Shown here piece by piece: positions 1 through 7,739 of a stretch of DNA of 64,000 nt. Source of the DNA: Streptomyces vinaceus (GTDB lineage: Bacteria > Actinomycetota > Actinomycetes > Streptomycetales > Streptomycetaceae); assembly GCF_008704935.1 (NCBI RefSeq), contig NZ_CP023692.1, positions 4,927,001 to 4,991,000 of the forward strand, given 5' to 3'. The notes under the pieces were generated by a model. It worked only from the letters and a program-made list of their open reading frames with translations, ran no database searches and was not told the origin of the DNA. Positions within the stretch are counted from its first letter, which is position 1; every line of letters starts with the position of its first letter. The position numbers and the translations under genes were made by a program.

Positions 1-1
1 T

Positions 2-412
2 CGGCAGCACGTCCTGACCGAGACTGAGGCTCCACCGACGCGAATGGGGTCTGGGTCTGACTGGCTACATGATCTAGCCGCTGCCTTGGTCGAGAGGGAA
101 GGGCAGGGAGATGCGTCGTTTCCGGATGACCTTGATTCCACGAGCCGGCGCGACAAGGAGTTCGCTGCCCGTTCTGCATACGACATGCTTCTGACCGAGT
201 ACGAAGGGCCCGCGTACCTTCACGGCCACGCCCGAGTGTTGTGCAACTTCCCTCCTGGGGCGTGGCAGCACAGGTTGATCGTGGCGACCCCCTTGTATGC
301 GGAGGCTGTGCCGCGTCCTCGGCGCGGAGCCATCGAGATGGCTGGGCAGTCAGCTCCTGTTGGCGTGTGGAAGCGAATGCGGCGGGTCGTGCGTCGAGAG
401 ACGCGACGGTGA
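2..412 (+). CDS. Partial hypothetical protein at the left edge
   Basis: The frame is open from base 2 with no stop upstream of the first ATG at 44, so the gene may enter from outside the window. It encodes about 136 residues, or 122 from the ATG. I do not recognise it. The middle reads like real protein (acidic, with Trp and Tyr around SAYDMLLTEYEGPAYLHGHA), while the last 30 residues are Arg-rich and may be frame noise. GC content is roughly 60%, clearly lower than the flanking core genes. Lying directly before a truncated radical SAM gene end, it probably belongs to an inserted element. Function unknown. Confidence 0.4.
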   Translation, partial: RQHVLTETEAPPTRMGSGSDWLHDLAAALVEREGQGDASFPDDLDSTSRRDKEFAARSAYDMLLTEYEGPAYLHGHARVLCNFPPGAWQHRLIVATPLYAEAVPRPRRGAIEMAGQSAPVGVWKRMRRVVRRETRR

Positions 413-430
413 AAAGTCGTGTAGCCCTGC

Positions 431-511
431 ATGAATCTGTTCCAGATGGACACCCACATCCAGATCGGCCCCACGGGCAAGAAGCTCCTTCCCCTCACGG
501 TCGTGAAGTAG
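431..511 (+). pseudogene. 3' stub of a B12-binding radical SAM gene (TIGR03960-like)
   Basis: A 26-codon frame ends in QMDTHIQIGPTGKK...VVK and a TAG stop. From memory, this closely matches the extreme C-terminus of the TIGR03960 B12-binding radical SAM protein, which normally follows a Cys-rich CGVCP motif. Here the upstream match is lost just before the QMD. The identification is supported by the gene downstream at 1628, which encodes the TIGR03936 partner usually found beside it, and by a strong terminator 20 bases after the stop. The rest of the radical SAM gene is not in the window. I infer the gene was split by insertion of the DNA to the left. Confidence 0.6.
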
Positions 512-531
512 AAGTAACCCTTGAGTCACGA

Positions 532-562
532 GAGGCCCCCACCCGCAACGGGTGGGGGCCTC
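532..562 (+). terminator. Strong hairpin after the radical SAM stub
   Basis: A perfect 14-bp GC-rich inverted repeat (532-545 with 549-562) with a CAA loop. It has no T-tract, as is usual for Streptomyces terminators. It lies 20 bases past the stub's stop codon and 17 bases before the next start. Confidence 0.75.
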
Positions 563-579
563 GCCCGTGTCCTACGGGT

Positions 580-1554
580 ATGGAACTCGACAAGCGGCCT
601 CCCGGTGACGGCGGCGAAGGATGCCTGGTGGGAATCGTCCGGGTGCCCGTCAAGATCGTGGCGTTGATCGTCGTACTGCCCGTACGGGTGGTCTGGGACC
701 TCCTCGTCGCTTGCGGGCGGGCCGCTCGGCGGCACGTGCTGGGACCCTTCTGCGCGTACGTCCTCCAGCCGGTGCTGCGCGGCATCGGCCGGGTGCTGAC
801 CGTGCTGCTCAAGCTGGTGTTCGTCTGGCCCTGGATCGGTCTGTGGCGCTACCTGCTCCAGCCCCTGTACGCGTACCTGCTCGCTCCCGTCGGCCGGGGG
901 CTGTACGCCTACCTCCTGCGTCCGCTCGGCGAGGCGCTGGCCTGGGTCGGGCGCGGGGGCGTGCGGTACCTGCTCGCGCCGCTGGCCAAGGGCGTGGCCT
1001 GGCTGCTTCGGGCGCTCGCCATGACCCTGTTCGTCTGGCCCTGGGTGGGGCTGTGGCGGTACGTGCTCGCGCCCGTGGGGCGGGGACTGGCCTGGGCGGG
1101 CGCGGTGTCGTACCGGTACGTGCTCACCCCGGTCGGGCAGGCGCTGGCGTGGGCGGGCGCCGTCTTCCACCGCTACCTGCTGCGGCCCCTGGGGCTCGGG
1201 GTGTACCGGTACCTGCTCGCGCCGCTCGGGCAGGCGCTCGTCTGGGCCTGGCACGTCGCCGGGCGGATCGTCCGCGCGGTGTGGCGCGGAGTCCGACTGG
1301 TCGGGTGGGTGCTCATCGGCCTGCCCGCGGCGCAGGTGTACCGGTACGTACTGACACCGGTCGGACATGTCGTACGGGATGTGTGGCGCGCCGTCCGCAA
1401 CACCGTCCGCGAGGTCCGGGCCGAGGTGCGAAAGGCCCTGTTCGGCAGCCCCGCCCGGGAACCGGCGAGGTCACGGGCGCGTACTCTGGGTAGTACGACA
1501 GCCGTGGGCGAGACGCCCTCCGCTCCCGAGATCTCCTGGCGCAAGCGAGGGTGA
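580..1554 (+). CDS. Repetitive hydrophobic membrane protein
   Basis: 324 residues from the ATG at 580; the frame is open further upstream but there runs through the terminator and stub. The protein is a series of near-repeats of about 18-28 residues built on Y(R/A)Y(L/V)LxPLG followed by a hydrophobic ALAWxG stretch, with two copies of FVWPW(I/V)GLWRYxL. At least nine PLG/PVG-type units are visible. The repeats are Arg- and Trp-rich, suggesting membrane-embedded or interfacial helices; the tail after about residue 270 is polar and basic. I know of no function. It sits between the radical SAM tail and the TIGR03936 gene, and a counterpart in this position is, as I remember it, common in Streptomyces. 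Confidence 0.7.
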   Translation: MELDKRPPGDGGEGCLVGIVRVPVKIVALIVVLPVRVVWDLLVACGRAARRHVLGPFCAYVLQPVLRGIGRVLTVLLKLVFVWPWIGLWRYLLQPLYAYLLAPVGRGLYAYLLRPLGEALAWVGRGGVRYLLAPLAKGVAWLLRALAMTLFVWPWVGLWRYVLAPVGRGLAWAGAVSYRYVLTPVGQALAWAGAVFHRYLLRPLGLGVYRYLLAPLGQALVWAWHVAGRIVRAVWRGVRLVGWVLIGLPAAQVYRYVLTPVGHVVRDVWRAVRNTVREVRAEVRKALFGSPAREPARSRARTLGSTTAVGETPSAPEISWRKRG

Positions 1555-1627
1555 GCCGGAGAGCGCCGGCTCACCAGACCTCAGGGCGACGCGCGAGCCG
1601 CGGAGCCCCGCACAAGGAGAAGAACCA

Positions 1628-2449
1628 CTGGGCAAGCGACAGCCCGAAGGCCCGCCCCCCGCACCGGTGGTGCAGCGCATCCGACTGCGCTACACCAAGC
1701 GCGGCCGCCTCCGGTTCACCAGCCACCGAGACTTCCAGCGCGCGTTCGAGCGGGCGCTGCGCCGCGCCGAGGTGCCCATGGCGTACTCGGCCGGCTTCAC
1801 CCCGCACCCCCGCGTGTCGTACGCGAACGCCGCGCCCACCGGCACCGGCAGCGAGGCCGAGTACCTGGAGATCGCCCTCGCCGAGCCCCGCGACCCCGAG
1901 AAGCTGCGCGAGCTGCTCGACGAGTCGATGCCGGTCGGGCTCGACATCACCGAGGCGGTCGAGGCCCGTACCTCCGGGCTCGCCGACCGTCTGACCGCCT
2001 CCGTGTGGGAGCTGAGGCTGGAGGGCGTGGAGGGCGCCGACGCCCAGCGCGCGGTCGAGGCCTTCCTCGCCGCCGAGGCGGTGGAGGTGCAGCGCCGCAC
2101 CAAGAACGGCATGCGCACCTTCGACACCCGGGGGGCCGTCGTGAGCCTTGAGACGGTTCCCGCCCCGGCTGATAGGACGCCGGACAATGCCTGTGCGATA
2201 CTGCGGCTGGTTGTTCGGCATCTGACACCTGCCGTTCGACCCGACGACGTCCTGTCCGGTCTCCAAGCTGTGGCCGACCTGGCGCCGCCGGTCCCCGCAG
2301 CGGTGACCAGGCTGGCGCAGGGGCTCTTCGACGAGGAGTCCGGCACGGTGACCGACCCGCTCGCGCCCGACCGCGAGGCTGTCACGGCCGCCCCACCCAC
2401 GGCCGCCGTAGCAGCCGACGCGAAGGCGCCGGAAGGTCCCGCCGCGTAG
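1628..2449 (+). CDS. TIGR03936/DUF2344 radical-SAM-associated protein
   Basis: The N-terminus (QRIRLRYTKRGRLRFTSHRD) and PHPRVSYANAAPTGTGSEAEYLE segment are hallmarks of the TIGR03936 family, which is encoded next to, or fused with, TIGR03960 radical SAM proteins; its biochemical role is unclear. The conserved domain runs to about residue 240 and ends in an Ala/Pro-rich tail. Start choice is unusual: the only good ribosome binding site (AAGGAG, 1614-1619) is spaced for a CTG at 1628, giving 273 residues beginning (M)GKRQPEG. Conventional alternatives are GTG codons at 1667 or 1670, with the latter giving 259 residues but no ribosome binding site. It probably acts with the radical SAM protein whose stub lies at 431-511. 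Confidence 0.85.
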   Translation: MGKRQPEGPPPAPVVQRIRLRYTKRGRLRFTSHRDFQRAFERALRRAEVPMAYSAGFTPHPRVSYANAAPTGTGSEAEYLEIALAEPRDPEKLRELLDESMPVGLDITEAVEARTSGLADRLTASVWELRLEGVEGADAQRAVEAFLAAEAVEVQRRTKNGMRTFDTRGAVVSLETVPAPADRTPDNACAILRLVVRHLTPAVRPDDVLSGLQAVADLAPPVPAAVTRLAQGLFDEESGTVTDPLAPDREAVTAAPPTAAVAADAKAPEGPAA

Positions 2450-2529
2450 GGATCGTCGTCGTCGCGCAGCCCTGGCACTCGGGAGCCACCTGGGTCGGGC
2501 CGCGCACAGACCTGAAGACTTCCGCCAGG

Positions 2530-2549
2530 CCGTACGACAAGACGTACGG
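2530..2549. other. Small hairpin upstream of rne
   Basis: A perfect 7-bp inverted repeat (CCGTACG/CGTACGG) with a 6-base loop, about 80 bases after the TIGR03936 stop and 134 bases before the rne start. It could end the upstream transcript or be part of an rne 5' leader; the sequence does not decide. Confidence 0.35.
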
Positions 2550-2683
2550 AACCGGCGGCCATGGACTACAGCTCCCGTGTGGCGACCGCGCCCCGGAGGC
2601 CGGGTCCGCGCTGATCGCGCGGAACCCGTGCCGGACCGGAAGTCAGCCGCGGCGCCCGGGAGCGTGACGGGAGAACCGCCCGC

Positions 2684-5600
2684 ATGCTCAACAACGAAAC
2701 CAACAACACCACCGGTGGCGCCGACAGCGGCAGCCCGAGCGACAACCTGCCCCCGCGCAGGCGTCGCCGCGCCGCGTCGCGGCCCGCGGGACCGCCCGGT
2801 GCGACCGCCGTCACCCCGGCCGCCGACGTGACCGAGGCCGCTCCGGCCGCACCCGCCCCCGCCGCCGAGGAGGCCGCTCCGGCCGCCGCCCCGGCCCGTA
2901 CCCGCCGCCGCGCGACCCGCGCCGTGGCCGCCCCCGAGGCTCCGGCTGCCGCCGAGGTCGCCGTGGAGGCCGCTCCGGCCGCCCCGGTCGTCGAGGAGCC
3001 CGCTGCTCCCGCGCCGCGTGCCCGTCGCCGTGCCACCCGCGCCGTCACCGCTCCTGAGGCCCCGGCCCCCGCGGTCGAGGCCGTCGTCGAGGCCGCTCCG
3101 GCCGCTCCGGTCGTCGAGGAGCCCGCTGCTCCCGCGCCGCGTGCCCGCCGTCTTGCGACCCGCGCCGTCACCGCCCCTGAGGCCCCGGCCGCCGCCGAGG
3201 TGGTCGTGGAGGCCGCTCCGGTCGTCGAGACGGCTCCGGCCGTCGAGGAGCCCGCCGCTCCTGCGCCGCGTGCCCGTCGCCGTGCGACCCGCGCCGTCAC
3301 GGCCCCTGAGGCCCCGGCCGCCGCCGAGGTGGTCGTGGAGGCCGCTCCGGCCGTCGAGACGGCTCCGGCCGCCGAGCCCGCCGCTCCCGCGCCGCGTGCC
3401 CGTCGCCGTGCGACCCGCGCCGTCACCGCCCCCGAGGCCCCGGCCGCCGCCGAGGCCGCCGAGCCCGCGGCCGAGGCGCCCGCGGCGAAGGCCACCGTGA
3501 CCGTCGCCGACGCCGTCGACTCCCCGAAGCGCGGCGGCCGCCGCCGCGCCACCCGCTCCGCCGCGTCCGCCGCCCCGGCCGCTCCCGCCGCCGCTCCGGC
3601 GCAGCCCGCCGCGGAGGAGCCCGCCGCTCCGGCGCAGTCTCGCGCCGGCCGTCGCGCCGCGCGCCCCGCCGTCGCCGTGTTCCAGGCGCCGGTGTTCGCC
3701 GAGCCGATGTTCCAGACCCCCGAGACCGCCGCCATGGCGGCCGCGGCCGCCGCCGCTGCCGTCGAGGCCGAGGAGGTCGAGGAGGAGGAAGAGCTCGAAG
3801 CCGAGGCCGAGGTCGTCCAAGCGCCCCCCGCCCAGCCGGCCGGCCGCCGCCGTCGCCGTGGCCGCGGTGCGGCCGAGTCCGCCCCGGCCGCCGAGTCCGC
3901 GCCGGTCTCGCTGGCCGATGTGGAGCGCGTCGAGGACGAGGCCGAGGCCGCCGAGCTCGACGAGGAGAGCGCCGAGTTCGAAGACGGCGACGAGAGCGGC
4001 GAGCGTCCGTCCCGCCGCCGCCGTCGCGGTGGCCGTCGCCGCCGCCGCGGTGAGGCCGCCGACCTCGACGAGTCCGCCGAGGAGGAGCCCGAGGCCGCCG
4101 ACCAGGAAGCGGACGAGGAAGAGGGCTCCGCCGAGGACGACGACGAGGAGAACGGGGCCCTCGGCTCCAGCTCCAGCCGTCGCCGCCGTCGCCGTCGCCG
4201 CCGCAGCGGTGACACCGGTACGGACGCCGAGGCGGGCGAGGAGGACGGCGTACGCACCGTCGTCAAGGTCCGCGAGCCCCGCCCGGCCCGCGAGAAGGCC
4301 GAGCCGTCCGACGAGGTGCAGTCCATCAAGGGCTCGACCCGTCTGGAGGCGAAGAAGCAGCGCCGCCGCGAGGGCCGCGAGCAGGGCCGCCGCCGGGTCC
4401 CGATCATCACCGAGGCCGAGTTCCTGGCCCGCCGCGAGGCCGTCGAGCGCGTCATGGTCGTCCGCCAGGCCGGCGAGCGCACCCAGATCGGCGTCCTGGA
4501 AGACAACGTGCTCGTCGAGCACTACGTCAACAAGGAAGAAGCCACCTCGTACGTCGGCAACGTCTACCTGGGCAAGGTCCAGAACGTGCTGCCCTCGATG
4601 GAGGCCGCCTTCATCGACATCGGCAAGGGCCGCAACGCCGTGCTGTACGCCGGCGAGGTCAACTTCGAGGCGCTCGGCATGGCCAACGGGCCGCGCCGCA
4701 TCGAGTCCGCCCTCAAGTCCGGCCAGTCGGTCCTCGTGCAGGTCACCAAGGACCCGATCGGCCACAAGGGCGCCCGCCTGACCAGCCAGGTCTCGCTGCC
4801 CGGCCGCTACCTGGTCTACGTGCCCGAGGGTTCGATGACCGGAATCAGCCGCAAGCTGCCCGACACCGAGCGCGCCCGCCTCAAGACCATCCTCAAGAAG
4901 ATCGTCCCCGAGGACGCGGGCGTCATCGTGCGCACCGCCGCCGAGGGTGCGAGCGAGGACGAGCTGCGCCGCGACGTCGAGCGTCTGCAGGCCCAGTGGG
5001 AGGACATCCAGAAGAAGTCGAAGCAGATCTCGACCTCTTCGCCGAGCCTGCTGTACGGCGAGCCGGACATGACCGTCCGCGTCGTGCGCGACATCTTCAA
5101 CGAGGACTTCTCCAAGGTCATCGTCAGCGGTGACACCGCCTGGGAGACCATCCACGGCTACGTGAACCACGTGGCCCCGGACCTGGCCGACCGGCTGTCG
5201 CGCTGGACCTCCGAGGTCGACGTCTTCGCGACGTACCGGATCGACGAGCAGCTCGCCAAGGCGCTCGACCGCAAGGTGTGGCTGCCCTCGGGCGGTTCCC
5301 TCGTGATCGACAAGACCGAGGCGATGATCGTCATCGACGTCAACACCGGCAAGTTCACCGGTCAGGGCGGCAACCTCGAAGAGACCGTCACCAGGAACAA
5401 CCTGGAGGCGGCCGAGGAGATCGTCCGCCAGCTGCGCCTGCGCGACCTCGGCGGCATCGTCGTCATCGACTTCATCGACATGGTCCTGGAGTCCAACCGC
5501 GACCTGGTCCTGCGGCGCATGCTGGAGTGCCTGGGCCGCGACCGCACCAAGCACCAGGTCGCCGAGGTGACCTCGCTGGGCCTGGTGCAGATGACCCGCA

Positions 5601-6703
5601 AGCGGGTGGGCCAGGGTCTGCTGGAGTCCTTCTCCGAGACCTGTGTCCACTGCAACGGGCGCGGTGTGATCGTGCACATGGAGACGCCGACCGCGGTCGG
5701 CGGCGGTGGCAACGGCAAGCGCGCCAAGCGGCGCGGCGGCCGAGGCCACGAGCACGACCACGAGATCGAGGGCGTGGAGACCGTCGAGGTCCTCGAAGCC
5801 GATACCGAGACCGAGGCCGAGGTGGCCGCCGAGCTCGCGGCGCCGGTGGCGCTGCCCGAGCCGGCGTTCGTCGCGGACGAGGAGCTCTACAGCAGCCCGG
5901 CCGAGGCGGAGGCAGCGGCCGGCGGTCTGAGCGGCCGTCGCAACCGCCGCCGTGCCACCCGCAAGGCGACCGCCCCGGCGGGCGCCCCGCGCGGTACGGC
6001 CGCCCCGGCGCCGGCCCGCGAGGCCGAGCCGGTCGTCGAGGCCGTCGTGGAGCCGGTGGTCGAGGCCGAGCCGGTGACCGAGGCCGCCGACACGGTGCTG
6101 GAGCCGGCCGCCGAGGTCGTCGTGGAGGCCGTGGAGGCCGCCGAGACGGTCGAGGCCGCGCCCAAGGGCCGCACCCGTCGCCGCGCCACCCGCAAGGCCA
6201 CGGCCCCGGCCCCGGTGGCCGAGGCCCCCGCCGAGCCGGAGCCGGTCGTGGAGGCCGCCCCGGAGCCCGAGGCCGTGGAGGCCGCGGTCGCCGAGGCCCC
6301 GGCCGAGGAGGAGGCCCCGGCCGTGGTGGAGGCCGCCCCGGCCCGTCCCCGCCGCCGTGCCACCCGTAAGGCCACCGCACCCGCCGGCTCCCCGGCCGGC
6401 GCGGCCGAGGCCGCCGTCCTGGTCGTGGAGACCTCCGCCGCCGAGCCCGAGGCCGCCCCGGCCCAGGTCGAGGCGGAGGAGGCCCCCGAGGCCGAGAAGC
6501 CGGCCAAGAAGGCGGTCCGCAAGACGGCCGCCAAGAAGGCCCCGGCGAAGAAGGCCACCGCCGCCAAGAAGGCGACGGCGGCCAAGAAGACCGTGGCCAA
6601 GAAGGCGACCGCCAAGAAGACCACGGCGAAGCGGACGACGAAGAAGACCGCGGCGGCCGAGCAGCAGCCGCAGTCCTCCGTCTCGGCCCCGGCCGAAGAC
6701 TGA
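2684..6703 (+). CDS. rne: Ribonuclease E/G family endoribonuclease
   Basis: 1339 residues; ATG at 2684 with a GGGAG site upstream. It is an RNA-processing and decay endonuclease (RNase ES type in Streptomyces). The catalytic core is central: an S1 RNA-binding domain near residues 600-690 (GNVYLGKVQNVLPSMEAAFI), the DNase I-like catalytic region near 885-945 with acidic motifs IDVNTGKFTGQ and VVIDFIDM, and the zinc-link CVHCNGRG near 986. Both arms are low complexity. The N-terminal 560 residues contain about four Ala/Pro/Arg repeats and acidic/arginine blocks; the C-terminus has RRRATRKATAPA repeats and a histone-H1-like Lys-Ala tail. This flanking of the core by disordered arms is typical of actinobacterial RNase E. 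It is followed by a terminator. Confidence 0.95.
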   Translation: MLNNETNNTTGGADSGSPSDNLPPRRRRRAASRPAGPPGATAVTPAADVTEAAPAAPAPAAEEAAPAAAPARTRRRATRAVAAPEAPAAAEVAVEAAPAAPVVEEPAAPAPRARRRATRAVTAPEAPAPAVEAVVEAAPAAPVVEEPAAPAPRARRLATRAVTAPEAPAAAEVVVEAAPVVETAPAVEEPAAPAPRARRRATRAVTAPEAPAAAEVVVEAAPAVETAPAAEPAAPAPRARRRATRAVTAPEAPAAAEAAEPAAEAPAAKATVTVADAVDSPKRGGRRRATRSAASAAPAAPAAAPAQPAAEEPAAPAQSRAGRRAARPAVAVFQAPVFAEPMFQTPETAAMAAAAAAAAVEAEEVEEEEELEAEAEVVQAPPAQPAGRRRRRGRGAAESAPAAESAPVSLADVERVEDEAEAAELDEESAEFEDGDESGERPSRRRRRGGRRRRRGEAADLDESAEEEPEAADQEADEEEGSAEDDDEENGALGSSSSRRRRRRRRRSGDTGTDAEAGEEDGVRTVVKVREPRPAREKAEPSDEVQSIKGSTRLEAKKQRRREGREQGRRRVPIITEAEFLARREAVERVMVVRQAGERTQIGVLEDNVLVEHYVNKEEATSYVGNVYLGKVQNVLPSMEAAFIDIGKGRNAVLYAGEVNFEALGMANGPRRIESALKSGQSVLVQVTKDPIGHKGARLTSQVSLPGRYLVYVPEGSMTGISRKLPDTERARLKTILKKIVPEDAGVIVRTAAEGASEDELRRDVERLQAQWEDIQKKSKQISTSSPSLLYGEPDMTVRVVRDIFNEDFSKVIVSGDTAWETIHGYVNHVAPDLADRLSRWTSEVDVFATYRIDEQLAKALDRKVWLPSGGSLVIDKTEAMIVIDVNTGKFTGQGGNLEETVTRNNLEAAEEIVRQLRLRDLGGIVVIDFIDMVLESNRDLVLRRMLECLGRDRTKHQVAEVTSLGLVQMTRKRVGQGLLESFSETCVHCNGRGVIVHMETPTAVGGGGNGKRAKRRGGRGHEHDHEIEGVETVEVLEADTETEAEVAAELAAPVALPEPAFVADEELYSSPAEAEAAAGGLSGRRNRRRATRKATAPAGAPRGTAAPAPAREAEPVVEAVVEPVVEAEPVTEAADTVLEPAAEVVVEAVEAAETVEAAPKGRTRRRATRKATAPAPVAEAPAEPEPVVEAAPEPEAVEAAVAEAPAEEEAPAVVEAAPARPRRRATRKATAPAGSPAGAAEAAVLVVETSAAEPEAAPAQVEAEEAPEAEKPAKKAVRKTAAKKAPAKKATAAKKATAAKKTVAKKATAKKTTAKRTTKKTAAAEQQPQSSVSAPAED
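2890..3480 (+). repeat. About 126-bp tandem repeats within rne
   Basis: Roughly four and a half in-frame copies of a 41-43-codon unit containing APRARRRATRAVTAPEAP and an acidic Val/Glu/Ala stretch. The sequence GCGCCGCGTGCCC recurs at about 3011, 3134, 3263 and 3389 (spacings 123, 129 and 126 bp). High DNA identity makes the array prone to copy-number change and assembly collapse. Confidence 0.85.
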
Positions 6704-6713
6704 TCCACCGCAC

Positions 6714-6749
6714 GGCCGTGGGCCCCGCCCGCAGGCGGGGCCCACGGCC
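6714..6749 (+). terminator. rne terminator
   Basis: A perfect 16-bp inverted repeat (6714-6729 with 6734-6749) with a CGCA loop, starting 11 bases after the rne stop. Confidence 0.85.
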
Positions 6750-6764
6750 TGCGCGGGGCCCGGT

Positions 6765-6793
6765 TTGACCCTCCGGAACCGGCCCCGTAACCT
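6765..6793 (+). promoter_or_regulatory. Probable vegetative promoter for rplU-rpmA
   Basis: TTGACC (6765-6770), a 17-base spacer and TAACCT (6788-6793) fit the HrdB-type consensus. It lies just after the rne terminator and would give an rplU leader of about 180 nt, which contains a small AGACG/CGTCT hairpin (6812-6825). Confidence 0.65.
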
Positions 6794-6981
6794 AGACCGT
6801 CGGCATGTCCTAGACGATTACGTCTGGTGCGCGTCGCGCTCCTGAGCACCTTCCTCCGGCCGGGCCCCGCCCGCAGGAGAGGCCGCTCGTCCAATCCGGA
6901 TCAGTTCGGTCCCCCCGCAAGAGGGGTCTGCCTGAGCGTCTGGCTTCAGGAGCATCCGTCCCGAGTGAGAGAGAGATCCGC

Positions 6982-7302
6982 GTGTACGCCATCGTGCGCA
7001 GCGGTGGTCGCCAGCACAAGGTTGCTGTTGGTGACATCGTTGAGGTTGACAAGATTTCCACTGCCAAGGTTGGCGACACGGTCGAGCTCTCGACCCTGCT
7101 CGTTGTCGACGGCGACGCCGTGACCAGCGACCCGTGGGTGCTGGCCGGGATCAAGGTCCAGGCCGAGATCGTGGACCACCACAAGGGCGCCAAGATCGAC
7201 ATCCTGCGCTACAAGAACAAGACCGGCTACCGCCGTCGCCAGGGTCACCGTCAGCAGTACACGGCGATCAAGGTCACCGGTATCCCCACGGCTGCGAAGT
7301 AA
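6982..7302 (+). CDS. rplU: 50S ribosomal protein L21
   Basis: 106 residues from a GTG start, the normal length for bL21. Recognisable features are the MYAIVRSGGRQHKV start, the VGDxVE segments and the basic KNKTGYRRRQGHRQQYT motif that contacts 23S rRNA. It is a large-subunit protein, co-transcribed with rpmA 13 bases downstream and then, in conserved order, obgE. Expression is probably driven by the promoter at 6765-6793. The codons at the 5' end are noticeably less GC3-biased (GTT, GGT, GTT), as is common in highly expressed ribosomal genes. Confidence 0.97.
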   Translation: MYAIVRSGGRQHKVAVGDIVEVDKISTAKVGDTVELSTLLVVDGDAVTSDPWVLAGIKVQAEIVDHHKGAKIDILRYKNKTGYRRRQGHRQQYTAIKVTGIPTAAK

Positions 7303-7315
7303 GAGGGACTGAGAC

Positions 7316-7570
7316 ATGGCACACAAGAAGGGCGCATCGTCCACCCGGAACGGGCGCGATTCCAACGCTCAGCGGCTCGGCGTGAAGCGCTTCGGCGGTC
7401 AGGTCGTCTCCGCTGGTGAGATCCTCGTCCGCCAGCGCGGCACCCACTTCCACCCGGGTTCGGGTGTGGGCCGCGGCGGCGACGACACGCTGTTCGCGCT
7501 GCAGGCCGGTGCCGTCGAGTTCGGCACCCACCGCGGCCGCAAGGTCGTCAACATCGTTCCGGCCGCCTGA
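7316..7570 (+). CDS. rpmA: 50S ribosomal protein L27
   Basis: 84 residues, the usual length for bL27. The N-terminus MAHKKGASSTRNGRDS, which reaches toward the peptidyl transferase centre, and the motifs QRGTHFHPG and VGRGGDDTLFAL identify it. It begins directly as MAHKKG, so the N-terminal processing peptide of Firmicute L27 is absent. It lies 13 bases after rplU, in the same operon. Confidence 0.97.
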   Translation: MAHKKGASSTRNGRDSNAQRLGVKRFGGQVVSAGEILVRQRGTHFHPGSGVGRGGDDTLFALQAGAVEFGTHRGRKVVNIVPAA

Positions 7571-7604
7571 TCCAGCTCCTGCTGATCAGCGGTACGTAAC
7601 TTCC

Positions 7605-7659
7605 CGAGGGCGGATCTCAGCTCTTCCCGGCGCGAGCCGGGAAGAGAGGTCCGCCCTCG
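7605..7659 (+). terminator. Two-part hairpin between rpmA and obgE
   Basis: A nested structure: an outer 10-bp stem (7605-7614 with 7650-7659) encloses a perfect 11-bp stem (7621-7631 with 7636-7646) with a GCGA tetraloop. It sits 35 bases after the rpmA stop and probably terminates or attenuates the ribosomal protein transcript before obgE. Confidence 0.7.
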
Positions 7660-7739
7660 GCGCGTTGTCATACAGACCACGTTTTAATGGGCAGCTAGGC
7701 CTGCCCGGGACATTCCCGTATGTATCTGGAGGAACAACC

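Noticed and set aside
2860..3480. Repeats in rne as a possible CRISPR array
   Set aside because: The repeats are contiguous, in frame and protein coding, with no unique spacers. No CRISPR array or cas gene was seen in the window.
1571..6745. A 1724-codon open frame antisense to rne, and a similar 1060-codon frame at 23831-27013
   Set aside because: Long antisense frames are expected opposite high-GC genes. The translations are Gly/Leu/His/Asp low-complexity text with no domain, while the sense strand encodes recognised proteins.
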